From Russula earlei (taxonomy: Eukaryota; Basidiomycota; Agaricomycetes; Russulales; Russulaceae): 64,000 bases of DNA. Under the pieces are notes generated by a model, which did no database searches, was not told where the DNA came from, and saw only the letters and a program-made list of their open reading frames with translations. Of this stretch, positions 45,769 to 56,436 are shown one piece after another (the first letter of the stretch is position 1; each line of letters opens with the position of its first letter). The position numbers and the translations under genes are program-made. The stretch lies in the NCBI GenBank assembly GCA_025769875.1, contig JAGFNK010000190.1, positions 27,662 through 91,661 of the forward strand, written 5' to 3'.

Positions 45769-46371
45769 TGTTGTGATCTACCCCTCTTTCGGTTTGTCCT
45801 CAAACTACTCCTTATTGTTCTTTACTCTCACCCCCATCCCCTTGGTTACAGTTTCATCCCTTGATACTGATGGCCCTTGTTGTTTCACTCATTGTGTTTC
45901 ATCTATTGTTTCATCTATTGTCGAGTCTCTTCTGCAATTGGCTCACCTTTTATCTATTGTTCCGCATATAGCACTGTATAGCCTCGCTACATACAGTATT
46001 TAAGCGCCTGTAGAAGCTGGGGAATACCTCAAGCTTAGCTTTGTCCCATTTCCTGTCACATCCCTCTGCCCTGTATCCTCTCTCAATCACAACTTGTTTG
46101 TGCTGGCTCTTACCTTGCTTGACATCAACACACTAGGAGGAACTCTTGTGTTCCTCTTACTCCTCTCTTGCTTTATCACCGCCCTCCTCTTCTGTGAAAC
46201 CAGAAGATCAACTCTGTCTGTGGACTGAGTCATTGTCTGACTCAGCCTTGAGACACTAAACCTTTGATCCGGTCTCTTTGAGCCAGCCACATTGAACGCT
46301 TGAACCAAGTCACAGAGATTTGGCCCCATTGAACCTTGAGCTAACGCTCTTATGGCCGCGACACCATAACA
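45769..46371 (+). repeat. Solo LTR, family D, 603 bp
   Basis: TGTTGTGATCTACCCC...CGACACCATAACA, flanked by ATACC (45,764-45,768) and GTACC (46,372-46,376), one mismatch. The uninterrupted opposite arm reads through this point (GAGCCCCATACCATGCTGC on the minus strand), confirming the insertion. Confidence 0.9.
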
Positions 46372-47129
46372 GTACCATGCTGCCATCTTTGTTGCCATCG
46401 GACAGTGTTGCTACTGTATGTTTCAGTATGCTTTTTCTCCCCTTTTACTAGTCTCTCATTTTGTTAGTCAGAGATCTGCACACCACCTATGCATCCATTT
46501 CCCAGCCTGCTGCCATCTTCCCTCTCCCTTTCTACATCCACACCCCCTTGCTCCTCTACCTCACATCTGCCATCCAATCTCTCCAATCATCCCACCCGCA
46601 ATTGTGTTCGGCAGTGCCATCAGCACCCAAGCAACCACCCACCGGCACTCTCCCTATCCCCCCTCCAGCCTCTCCTTTGCATTGTCTCCCCCTCACATCA
46701 TGACTTGACCACACCCCTCATCACCACACCTGGCCTTGGCCATCCTTCACAAATTGCCACATACCACTACCACAGCCACTGGAGACCATGACTCGATACC
46801 TCATGTTGTCCAGCTTTGGTCCCCTTCTTATGTCTATTTTTCCTTTCATATGCCTGTCTTTTGTGCTTTTCCTGTCCCTTAGCCTTAGTTCCCACCTGTA
46901 TATGCTACCATCTTGAATAAAGTTGCCCTGTTGTCCTCTTATCATCTGTGTGAACCTGAGTGCAGTTGAATGAACAAACACATTCTCGTGTTCCTGCTAG
47001 GTGATCCTCCCAGTCAAAAACACTATGGGGCTGCCTCAAGACAGCCTATGGGTACAACATGAGGGCAAAATAATAGATATTGACCATGATTTTGAGTTGT
47101 AATTCATCTAATACACATGTGGAGGTGGC

Positions 47130-47514
47130 TGTAGCGCAGCATAGAGCACAGCTAACAGGCCAAGCAACCCACCTTAGAGGTTGTGCTAATGCTCAAGTGA
47201 TATTGGGGTGTAGAGCGATGTGTATACTCGTCTACAAGTATGGTATTTATACCTCTATGACCCAGGTCTGTTCCTAAGTCCAAAAGAGGTGACTACAGGT
47301 GTCCACTATATTGCGCACTCAGTGATGTGTGATGTGGAAACGTTCTAGACGCAGCATAAGGCTGCATCTTGTGATAGATAGCATAGTATGCATAACCCTA
47401 TTGCCATAAGCGCATATACTAAAGTTCTGTCTAACACGTAACATCTATGAGTGGATCTTGAACCTTGTATGAAGGTCTTCGCCTTCTTTGATCTGTTCCA
47501 GTTCCGGTTCAACA
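47130..47514 (-). repeat. Solo LTR, family A (copia), 385 bp
   Basis: TGTAGCGCAGCATAG...CCGGTTCAACA, flanked by GTGGC (47,125-47,129 and 47,515-47,519). Inserted in the right arm of TIR element 2. Confidence 0.92.
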
Positions 47515-47526
47515 GTGGCTTGAGTC

Positions 47527-48493
47527 TGTCATGAACCATTCTCCGGAGAGGGCCCTTGAAGGACCCTTCCTTATAGAAGGAAACCCAGCCTCTATGGTGT
47601 CACCCTGTTCACATGAGCAAAAGGGGTGAGTAGAGGTGTCCACAATATCGCGCAGGCATTGTTGCGCGAGCAATTCTCAGCACAATCGACATACAGCAAG
47701 CCCCACCCCACTTAAAGACAACCCTTCTAGCAACAAAAGACAGTATTAGGGCCTTCCTAAGGACCCTTTGGAACGACCCTAGGAGCTCTACAGTAGGCAC
47801 TAACCTAGTATCAAAGGCCCTACAATGTGTTATTAGACCAACTCTAATAACTATAGAACGAACTATAAGGCAATACTAAGGACCTTAATAGAAGTATTAG
47901 GGTTGACTCTAAGGACCCTAATAGAACTATATAAGGGCCTTATAAGATAACACTATTCCCTGACCAAACTACAAGTCCTCAAATGACCGGCCCTAAACTA
48001 ACTAACAGGAAATGAATCAGGTGCTCGCACGTGCACTAAAGCAGTGAACACGTGGATAATGGAAGCTCTTACTCATCAAGAGAAGCCTTCTTACTCAGCA
48101 GCTTACTGAGCATGACTGAGCATGCTCAGTAAGTGTCCTCCGACTTCTTACTCATCACTCTATTGTGCTTGATAACAAGGTTATGACTTGTTCCCTATTT
48201 AGCAGTTCTCTTGTAGTATATAAGCGCTCAATAAAGTAGCGGACAGTCCTCAGACTGTCCATTTGTTTACAGCACTCTCCATCCCTGGGATACTCCTTTA
48301 AGGACCGTCCCCTTGTGACTATCCTGGCCTCTCCTCTGTGTGACTGCTCAACTCTTACAGTAACAATACCTCTCTGGTATCTGTTACTACTCTGGACTCT
48401 ACTTCTTGCCCACGCCATCTTGGACGTTTATCAACTCATCTTCAAGCTTATCCCTCGCTCTTGAACTGGATAGTTCAACAGTGAGTCTTGACA
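47527..48493 (+). repeat. Solo LTR, family B, 967 bp
   Basis: TGTCATGAACCATTCTCC...GAGTCTTGACA, flanked by GAGTC (47,522-47,526 and 48,494-48,498), only 12 bp from the preceding copia LTR. Resembles the copy at 18,303 closely. Confidence 0.92.
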
Positions 48494-48696
48494 GAGTCCA
48501 GCTCCACCAATTCTCACTCAAATCTCATGAAAACAATGGGGCTGCCTAGCCCTCATTCAGGCGATTCAGGGACGATGGGTTTCATATGAATTGAAGGTGT
48601 TTTGAGGGAGATATTTATCCCACACATTTGAGGGGGTTTTCTGCACTGATTTGGGTGGAATACAAGCTCTGCCAAGTGTGCTGAAAACAGCAATAA

Positions 48697-48853
48697 CTAA
48701 TCATTGTATTGAACACATGCTGCAGCATCTGAGCTGAGCCAGTGATACCCAGGCCATGTGGACCAACACATCAATGTGAGCTGAGCTGGTAATGCCCAGT
48801 CCATCACCTAGGCTATGATTTCATCATGCACCAAGGCAGTGGTAATCTCAACA
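48697..48853 (-). repeat. Family E LTR fragment
   Basis: Minus strand reads TGTTGAGATTACCACTGCC... with GCTCAGCTCA blocks as in 41,935-42,349. It is cut by the end of TIR element 2. Confidence 0.6.
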
Positions 48854-48879
48854 AGGTTGGTGATCTGTGCATGCCCAAG

Positions 48880-49070
48880 CTGGTCACCTTACGCCCGCCC
48901 GTATAAAGCCAATCCCTGCAAATTATGATTCTTAAGCTGGCTTCCCAATCATTCATGACATACTAGCCGGTATTGATTACCGACAACTTTTCTAAACTTT
49001 CTACGCCCCTGTCTTATTCAAACTTTGACAACTTCCATTCAACGATCTACATTCCCATTCATAAGTAACA
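48880..49070 (+). promoter_or_regulatory. Upstream region of paralogue 4
   Basis: GTATAAAGCC at 48,901 lies 170 bp before ATG, as in the other three paralogues. The leader has GGTATTGATTACCGAC and CCCATTCATAA shortly before ATG, matching GGTACTGGTTACCGAC and CCCATTCATAA of paralogue 2. Confidence 0.55.
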
Positions 49071-49583
49071 ATGCGAACCTCTCCACATGTTTTAGCCCTA
49101 ATCTGCCTTGCCGTTGGCAAAGCTCCATTGTTCACGCATGCTTCAGCGTACGCCAACCTCTTCAGTCCTCTTCATTCCCTGAAATTGACGTTACCTCGCA
49201 GAACTCATTCTGATACAGAGCAGATGAGCCCTGCCAAGCACAAGACGGTGGAGTCAATAACTCAGGCGATGACCGAGCAAATAGAGGCGTTTAAGTCGCA
49301 CCTTGAAAATCTCAAAGACGAATCGGGTAGCACATTGACTCCCTGCACCCGTGAATTGCGAGAGCATTTTAGAACGCATCACAAGGTCATGCGCGGATTG
49401 GAGAATGACCTGCAGATGATTCAAGAAAAGGACCCGTCCGTGCCTGAGGCAACCCTGTTGGCTCGGAGGAAACAATTGAGGCATCTGGAGAAACAATTGA
49501 GGAAACAATCGAGAGCTGTCAGACAATATACAAACCTCTCTATAGATAATACAATCCGCCCTACCTTCCCCCCCCTGATATGA
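49071..49583 (+). CDS. Small secreted protein, paralogue 4, with coiled-coil body
   Basis: Predicted secreted protein of unknown function, 170 aa if unspliced. ATG at 49,071 starts MRTSPHVLALICLAVGKAPL, a signal peptide like that of the other paralogues, then ANLF, corresponding to their HLFK. At that point a donor GTCCTC (49,165) occurs; splicing to the acceptor at 49,218 removes 54 nt in frame and restores LFK (152 aa), whereas the nearer acceptor at 49,201 leads to an early stop. The body is strongly helical and charged (SITQAMTEQIEAFKSHLENL, ELREHFRTHHKVMRGLENDL, LLARRKQLRHLEKQLRKQSR), a likely coiled coil, unlike paralogues 1-3. It stands alone among transposons, so it is an old island or was moved. 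Base use differs from the flanking repeats. Confidence 0.65.
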   Translation: MRTSPHVLALICLAVGKAPLFTHASAYANLFSPLHSLKLTLPRRTHSDTEQMSPAKHKTVESITQAMTEQIEAFKSHLENLKDESGSTLTPCTRELREHFRTHHKVMRGLENDLQMIQEKDPSVPEATLLARRKQLRHLEKQLRKQSRAVRQYTNLSIDNTIRPTFPPLI

Positions 49584-49674
49584 CACCATGTGACCTTCGG
49601 GAAACCCAACATTAGCCAATGTTATAGATAAGATAAACAATGGCTTGTACTTTCACCATTTTGAAAGTAATAAC

Positions 49675-50059
49675 TGTTGCGCAGCATAGAGCACAGCTAA
49701 CAGGCCAAGCAACCCACCTTAGAGGTTGTGCTAATGCTCAAGTGATATTGGGGTGTAGAGTGATGTGTGTACTCATCTACATGTATGGTATTTATACCTC
49801 TATGACCCAGGGCTGTTCCTAAGTCCAAAAGAGGTGACTATAGGTGTCCACTATATCACACACTCAGTGATGCGTGATGTGGAAACGTTCTAGATGCAGC
49901 ATAAGGCTGCATCTTGTGATAGATAGTGTAGTATGCGTGACCCTATTGCCATAAGTGCATATGCTAAAGTTCTGTCTAACATGTAACATCTATGAGTGGA
50001 TCTTGAACCTTGTATGAAGGTCTTCACCTTCTTTGATCTGTTCGGGTTCTGGTTCAACA
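49675..50059 (-). repeat. Solo LTR, family A (copia), 385 bp
   Basis: TGTTGCGCAGCATAG...TGGTTCAACA, flanked by ATAAC (49,670-49,674 and 50,060-50,064). Confidence 0.93.
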
Positions 50060-50336
50060 ATAACTACATGTACTGCCATCAACGACTGATGCACTGGATG
50101 AATCAGAGCGTACCAACAAGAAAGTCGCCAGCAAAACGCCAGCAAAAGAGATAGCTGGCAAATGACTGAAGTAGTACTGTCTCGACTATAAAATGTGTCG
50201 GCTGTCCCTCATGTAGACTCTAAGTCAAATCTCCTGTCTCCTAGTCCCGTAGTCTCTCGAATCGCAGTTTTTTGTTGACTCACAAGCGTTCAGAACGCTT
50301 ACTCGTACATTCAACACTACTCAGATCGCTCGTTAC

Positions 50337-50721
50337 TGTTGAACCGGAACCCGAACGGATCAAAGAAGGCGAAGACCTTCATACAAGGTTCAAGATCCGC
50401 TCATAGATGTTATGTGTCAGACAGAACTTTAGTATATGCGCTTATGGCAATAGGGTTACGCATACTACGCTATCTATCACAAGATGCAGCCTTATGCTGT
50501 GTCTAGAACGTTTCCACATCATGCATCACTGAATGTGCGATATAGTGGACATCTGTAGTCACCTCTTTTGGACTTAGGAACAGCCCTGGGTCATAGAGGT
50601 ATAAATACCATACTTGTAGACAAGTATACACATTGCTCTACACCCCAATATCACTTGAGCATTAGCACAACCTCTAAGGTGGGTTGCTTGGCCTGTTAGC
50701 TGCGCTCTATGCTGCGCAACA
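50337..50721 (+). repeat. Solo LTR, family A (copia), 385 bp
   Basis: TGTTGAACCGGAACCC...GCTGCGCAACA, flanked by GTTAC (50,332-50,336 and 50,722-50,726). It interrupts sequence of unknown origin: a minus-strand piece (50,843-50,740) reads YYDCRRLLRQLRALAPILIP, and 50,185-50,336 looks like an LTR end with a TATAAAATG box near 50,187. Confidence 0.93.
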
Positions 50722-50957
50722 GTTACTGTCACTTCCCAAGTGGCAGTGACATTAGATTTGACTTCTTCTAAACGTGGAATCAAAATCGGAGCAAGTGCTC
50801 GCAGCTGTCGCAAGAGGCGACGACAGTCATAGTAAGGCTCCAACTGTTTAGTTTATGTTTACTTGCTGAAGGCCAAGTATACATAAATGGTTGCATAAAC
50901 TGTATAACCATCTATATATGTTTAATAAACGGAATATACACAGTTGAAGTGCTATTA

Positions 50958-51200
50958 TTAAAGTTTTGTTCTGTTGTCACCATGTTTTCGTCGCAGTGTC
51001 TTCGGTGGCATCATCTCAACCAGCCCACTCCATATCCAAACCTTTGTCAGTAGTACCATCAGGATTGTTTTCTCCTTCAAAGAGCTGCGTAGAATGTTAC
51101 AAATGTGTAGGGACTTTGAGAAGACTCGCTTGACGGAGACGCTAGTCACTGGAATAGCAAGATAATCATGAGCCATCCGTGCAATGATAGGGGATTTGTT
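50958..51200 (-). pseudogene. hAT transposase C-terminal fragment
   Basis: The minus strand reads NKSPIIARMAHDYLAIPVTS, then VSVKRVFSKSLHICNILRSS and LKEKTILMVLLTKVWIWSGL, matching the hAT C-terminal dimerisation domain (usual core: ARMARDYLAIPASSVSVER). The catalytic part is absent. The upstream part of the same open frame (51,201-51,752) is Ser/Pro/His-rich without hAT motifs, so the fragment is truncated or fused to unrelated sequence. Confidence 0.8.
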
Positions 51201-53378
51201 CACGTGGATCTGAATGCTTGCGGTGAGGGTGTGAGCGCGGGACAAAAGGTGGACAAGGACGGCGGGGTATGCTTGTACGGAAGCGCGCGCGTGCAAGATA
51301 GGCAGGGGTAGATGTCGACGCACGAGAACGAGGCGGGAGTGGGCAGAATGTGGTGATGTACGTGTGCGGAACAAGAGACGACGACAGCACACTCGAACGA
51401 AGTGATGACGTGATGGTGTACAGAGCGAAAACGAGTAGGGTAACGGCGGTGCAGACAGGCAAGTCGGCGGTAGGTAGGGAGTGGCAGAGTACACAAGCGA
51501 CGCAGAATGGACAGAAAGAAGATCGTGCTGGGTGTTGGGCGTGGCGGTGTTTAACTGGCAAGGCGACAGTAAGCTAAGGGCGGCGGTGCGTGTTGACGGG
51601 ACAAAACGGGTGTAATCGGGGCCAGTATACGAGTGAGGTCGAAACGAGGAATTGGGAACGAAGACGGCGGTGCGCTCAAGTCGGCCAAACAGAAATAAAG
51701 TGAGAAGGTGGAGCAGAAAGGCTCGGAGTCGATTGTCCTCTTCCTGGCTCACTTCTAAGATGAAGTAGAGCTTATATACATGCGATCGGCAGGTGGTCCA
51801 AAGGCATATAGTACCGAGTCGGCCGATATCGTACTGAGGCTAGTACATAGTTTTGATGGTGGGTATCTAAGAGTGGAGAAAGGAAGGTGTCTGGGGCGTG
51901 GAACGGATGCACGCAGAGTCCGAAGGAGGGTGGTGCGCTAGTCGTAGTGAGTCTAATCTGAAATGAAAGGTAACGAATGACCATATGGAGGTAAAACATA
52001 CTGGCAGGACCGACTAAGAGCATGAGGCGAAGGTGCACGCGGTCGGGGGTGCGGCCGAGTCGTTGTTTGTATTGAAGCTGAAGGTGTTCGTATCGAGGCT
52101 AAACTAGATGAGAAAGAAAGGAGAGTCCTAAAGAATAGTAGAACGCACGAAGGGTTGAGTCTAAGAGAACGGGTATGCATGGTATCGGACGGCGGGGACG
52201 CCGTTCGGAGGCAGTGAGGGTGGCGTCGAGTGAGTGGCATGTAGGTCCTTTTGGCTGCTGCTGGGGTATCAGACCTTGCCCAATGGAGTAGGGCGGGCAT
52301 GGGTATTGTGGCGGATTCGCCTCGCGTATGTGGTGGGCGGAGCAGGCAAGTGCGGGGGAGTGGGTGAGGTGGGTAGAGTGGCGAGTGCAGGAGGAAAAGG
52401 AAAGGAAAGTGTCGAGTGGGGTGCATGTGCACATGTCTCACGACGGACAGGAATGTATAAGTCCAGTCCACTAAAACTTAAAGTGTCCTTCCTCCAAACT
52501 CACATTACATTTCCATAAAAGGATATTATTACAAATCTTCTGCACGTATCGGGCTCGCCTATGTGCTAGCCGCCTACGGACATACTCCACTGACTTTTTC
52601 CCACACTGCCTTTCCTAAAATGGTACAATTGATAAGATTAGATCAGATGAGTAAAGCGCCGTGAAAGTGGGAGCGAGAGGCTTGCTCACCCTCGCTGTGG
52701 GATGAAACTGGCGCACCGTGAGTTTGTGGTTGCAGGATTTTTCATGGCTATTGAGTGAAGACACAATCATTGTGGCCCTTGGGTATCTCAACTGTGGTGC
52801 CAGTAGTGTTGTTGGTGTTTGCAGACAATGGGTAGAAAATAGAAAATGCATTGGTGTTGCACACATGCAGCGAGCCTATCTGGAGCACACTGAGTTCATG
52901 TGACTTGATCCAAGGGTGGGTAGCAGGGGAAGGGAGCAGGGGAGAGCAAGGTTGCACCTCAGAAATGCAATGCATGTGTGAAAGAGAGTGTGTGTGTGTT
53001 CTTGAAGGAATAGTTCACACAAGCAGATGAGAATGTATAACGCAGAGGCAAAAGTTGACCTCCTTTTCATTCAAGACACTAGCTACTGGGCATTAGATAC
53101 TACAAACTACAGGGATCCTACTCCTCCAACTAAGGGTCTGTGAGTGTGGGACAGAGCAGCAATGACGAATGGGCAAGATGCTATGGGCAGCCAGGCCTCA
53201 GGTTGAGCAGTGATTATGACACAAATGCATCATCCAAGTCTGTGCATAGTAACATGGCGAGGGTGAGGACGATGCTTGAGAGAGAATGATGAAAGGGGCG
53301 AGAGTGGGATTGTAAGGATGTTGACAATGGGTGAGAGCAATATGACAAAAAGTGTAGGGAGCTTGAGGCAGACAAAGA
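51201..53378. other. No gene supported
   Basis: Long low-complexity frames on the minus strand (51,201-52,470; Pro, Ser, Thr, His and Arg-rich) have no motifs and look like pyrimidine-rich untranslated or repeat sequence. 52,500-53,378 contains a short (TG)n tract near 52,990 and nothing else I can assign. Confidence 0.4.
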
Positions 53379-53763
53379 TGTTGCGCAGCATAGAGCGCAG
53401 CTAACAGGCCAAGCAACCCACCTTAGAGGTTGTGCTAATGCTCAAGTGATATTGGGGTGTAGAGCGATGTGTATACTCGTCTACAAGTATGGTATTTATA
53501 CCTCTATGACCCAGGGCTGTTCCTAAGTCCAAAAGAGGTGACTACAGGTGTCCACTATATCGCGCATTAAGTGACGCATGATGTGGAAACGTTCTAGACG
53601 CAGCATAAGGCTGCATCCTGTGATAGATAGCGTACTATGCGTAACCCTATTGCCATAAGTGCATATACTAAAGTTCTGTCTAACACGTAACATCTAGCAG
53701 CGGATCTTGAACCTTGTATGAAGGTCTTCGCCTTCTTTGATCCGTTCGGGTTCCGGTTCAACA
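53379..53763 (-). repeat. Copia element 2, 3' LTR (family A)
   Basis: 385 bp; plus strand TGTTGCGCAGC...CCGGTTCAACA, followed inward by CTCCCCCTTGCT, the polypurine tract on the minus strand. Confidence 0.93.
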
Positions 53764-53812
53764 CTCCCCCTTGCTAAGTGCATCGGTAGATGCCATGAGC
53801 ATTTTCCCACAT

Positions 53813-55086
53813 TCAGGGGTAGAACGTTAGTCCTAGTTGCTCCCTGAATTTGAGGAACTTGACGTGACCAAGGTTCTTGGTGAACATGTCGGCTGGGTTG
53901 TTAGCCCCTTCAATAAAGAATAGCTCCACCTGTTTGTTTTGTATGACTTCACGAATGAAGTGATAGTGCAAATCAATATGTTTGATGCGCTTTTCTTGCA
54001 CAGGGTTGGAGGCTAAGAATATTGAGCCTTGGTTATCACCGAACAGTGGGATAGGAGCAAGATTGATGCCAAGTTCTGTTAGTAAGGATTTAATCCAAAC
54101 TAACTGTCTGCTCGTGTCAGAGAGCGACATGTACTCGGCTTCAGTGGAGGAGAGCGCGACTGTTTTTTGCGCTCGTGAGTTCCACGAAAATATTGCTCTA
54201 GTCAGGTTCACCATATAGCCTGTAGTGGACTTCCGATTAGTCGGATCAGAAGCCCAGTCAGAGTCAGCATATGCCATTAGGCTGCCATTAGATGGTCCAT
54301 CATAGACCAAAGCATAATTGGCGGTTCCCAAGAGGTATCGGCAAATGTAGTATGCACGATTTAAATGATCCTCTGAGGGATTGGCAGCATGTTGCGACAA
54401 CTTTGTGACAGCAAAGGCTATGTCTGGACGCGTTCCAAGCATTATGTATAGGAGTGATCCTATAACCTGCTGGAATTTTGACCACAAGGCTGGGTCAGCA
54501 GCGGAAGTGTTGGGAGAGGGGTGATAGCCCTCTGGTAGCAGAGTAGGAGCAGGGTTTGCGTTAAGCAAGTCAAAACGCTGCAGCACTTTCTGTAAGTATT
54601 CAGTCTGGTCCAGATGTATCTGGCCTGACTTGCGTTGAATGCGCATGCGTAGAAATTCTTGGGCATCGCCCAGATCTTGACATTCCCAGAGCTTCATAAA
54701 GCGCTCCTTTGTTTTATTGATTTGTTTTTTGTCTGCTCCAAAGAAGAGCACATCATCAACATAGACGATGGCTATGATGCTCTTGTCTTTACTAACAAAG
54801 AGCCCAGAGTCAGACATGAGGCGAATAAGGCCGAGCGAGGCCATGGACTTGTCAAGGGCTTTCCACCAAGCAAGTGCTGCTTGCTTGAGTCCATATATTG
54901 CGCGTTTAAGGCACATGACTTTACGCTCTTGGCCTTTTATTTTGAAGCCTTCAGGCTGCTCCATATAGAGCTCTTCTTCGAGCTCACCATAGAGAAAGGC
55001 AGTCTTGACATCTAGTCCGCTAATGTGCCAGTTTTTGAGCACTGTGAGCGCAATCATCAGGCGGACTGTCTCAAACCGTACCACGG
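53813..55086 (-). pseudogene. Copia element 2 pol, RT C-terminal half and RNase H
   Basis: Open on the minus strand from the insertion point to the stop at 53,813. Starts VVRFETVRLMIALTVLKNWH, then GLDVKTAFLYGELEEELYME, LKRAIYGLKQAALAWWKALD, the intact polymerase box IVYVDDVLFFGADKK, YADSDWASDPTNRKSTTGYM and ALSSTEAEYMSLSDTSRQLV, ending FREQLGLTFYP. No internal stop in about 420 codons, unlike the counterpart in element 1. The only break is the inserted element, whose ACGG duplication separates this half from that at 59,464. Confidence 0.9.
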
Positions 55087-55794
55087 TGTAAGGAGGATTA
55101 TGGCTGGCCACGAAATCACGTGCGGAAACGCGACGCGACACGACGTGATGCCTATCCTCTCCCTTGCCTCAGCTCGCTTTCATCCCTTGCCAACAGCTGC
55201 ACACACACACGCACGCACCCGCGACCTCTCTTGTGCCCAACTTCAAGCCCTTTCTATCAACCACGCGTATGCCAAACGCTCACAAGACACGATTGCGTGC
55301 CAGGCTGTCCGCCACCGACCGCATTGCAGCCCTTGCCACCGACCACGCACCGACCTCATGAGCACGCCTACCACCTCACACCCGACGTCAAGACCCGGAC
55401 GACCGCATCGCCCACCCATTGCCATACGCGCACGCACCCCACGCTCCGGCACACGCGACGCGTTTCCGCGTCGAGCCTTTCACGATCGCCTAGACCGCCT
55501 CGCCCGGTCTCGATTGCCTTTCAAGACTCTACTTCCTTTCATCATCTCATTTCCTTTCATTACATGCCCCCTCTTACTACTCCCCTTCTTGTATATAAAA
55601 CACCTAGCTACCTTGTAGTAAAAAAAAAAGAAGTCCAGTGGGATCAGAATCTTTTCCCCCTCATCTGTCCACCTCTGCCTGAACCAGAACGACTGCGCGC
55701 GACCACTTGTTCCTCCTCTCCCCCCCTCCTCTACTCTTTCTGCTTGGACCGGTCAGCCTTACGATCTCACTCGCACGTCACCGGACGCGCTACA
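55087..55794 (+). repeat. Gag-only element, 5' LTR (family C)
   Basis: TATATAAAACACC box at about 55,592, followed by a poly-A stretch. Directly after the LTR comes ACTGGCTGCCCCAGTGAGG (55,795-55,813), the presumed primer binding site, itself containing the inverted repeat ACTGG/CCAGT. Confidence 0.9.
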
Positions 55795-55807
55795 ACTGGC
55801 TGCCCCA

Positions 55808-56436
55808 GTGAGGCTGACTGAAGATCCAAGTGTTCTCAAGATCCCTTTCAAACCCTTGGCTCCAGGTTGCCCCCTGCAACCCTCGCCCCTCACGAGCAAG
55901 TTCCCGTGCGCGAGTCCAAGCCACTTCCTCCAGCCCATTGCAAACCCGTGCCCTCACATCGAGACTCAAGTTTACTGCCCCGTCCTCAGGCCCCTCGCTC
56001 CTAGCTCCTCGCGTTCCGCACCCACGCCTGCTCTCCATCTACGAACTCTTACAGTGCATCCCACGCCATCACCACGCGCCGTACCAAGCACCAGTCCAGC
56101 AGTACGCCCAAGCACCAGCACCAGCGCCAGCGCCAGCCCGAGTCCCATTTCAGCCGCCAGCCCAAGTTTCAGTTCAGCAGCACGCCCAAGTCCGAGCGCC
56201 CACACCCACATCAGCACTGCACCAAGTACCGACCGCATCCGCACACGCACACCTTGCATTATCGTCCACCGCCATCGCAGCCCCGTGCGCTGTTGTTTCA
56301 CTCCTCCACACCTGCCTCCGTCTCGTCTTTATCGCCTGCAGCTGCCGCCGCCTTCACCATCACGTCCACGCGCGCCGCTTCATCGTCCACATGCTTCCTT
56401 GATAGCTAGTACTGCCCGCCGCAGCACCAACGCACC
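55808..56436 (+). other. Leader of the gag-only element, Pro/Ala-rich frames
   Basis: Overlapping open frames (55,808-56,635; 55,830-56,402) encode Pro, Ala, Ser and Gln-rich sequence (AQAPAPAPAPARVPFQPPAQ). I cannot tell whether it is translated as part of gag in another frame or is an untranslated leader. No retrotransposon gag core is seen here. Confidence 0.4.

Larger units (their letters stand above)
42633..48696. mobile_element. Foldback-like TIR element 2, with five nested solo LTRs
   Basis: Ends start TTATTGCTGTTTTCAGCGC and end GTGCTGAAAACAGCAATAA. Removing the five solo LTRs and their duplications leaves about 2,660 bp: two inverted arms of about 1.15 kb (42,633 to about 44,290 and about 45,575-48,696) around a centre of a few hundred bp. 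The arms hold the same short frames in mirror order (for example around 43,259-43,549 and 46,418-46,708). No transposase. The outer 320 bp are shared with the element at 24,052-26,922. Confidence 0.85.

Noticed and set aside
51201..52471. Minus-strand frames of 130-260 codons upstream of the hAT fragment
   Set aside because: Ser/Pro/Thr/Arg-rich without domains; only the last 80 codons of 51,752-50,958 are recognisable.
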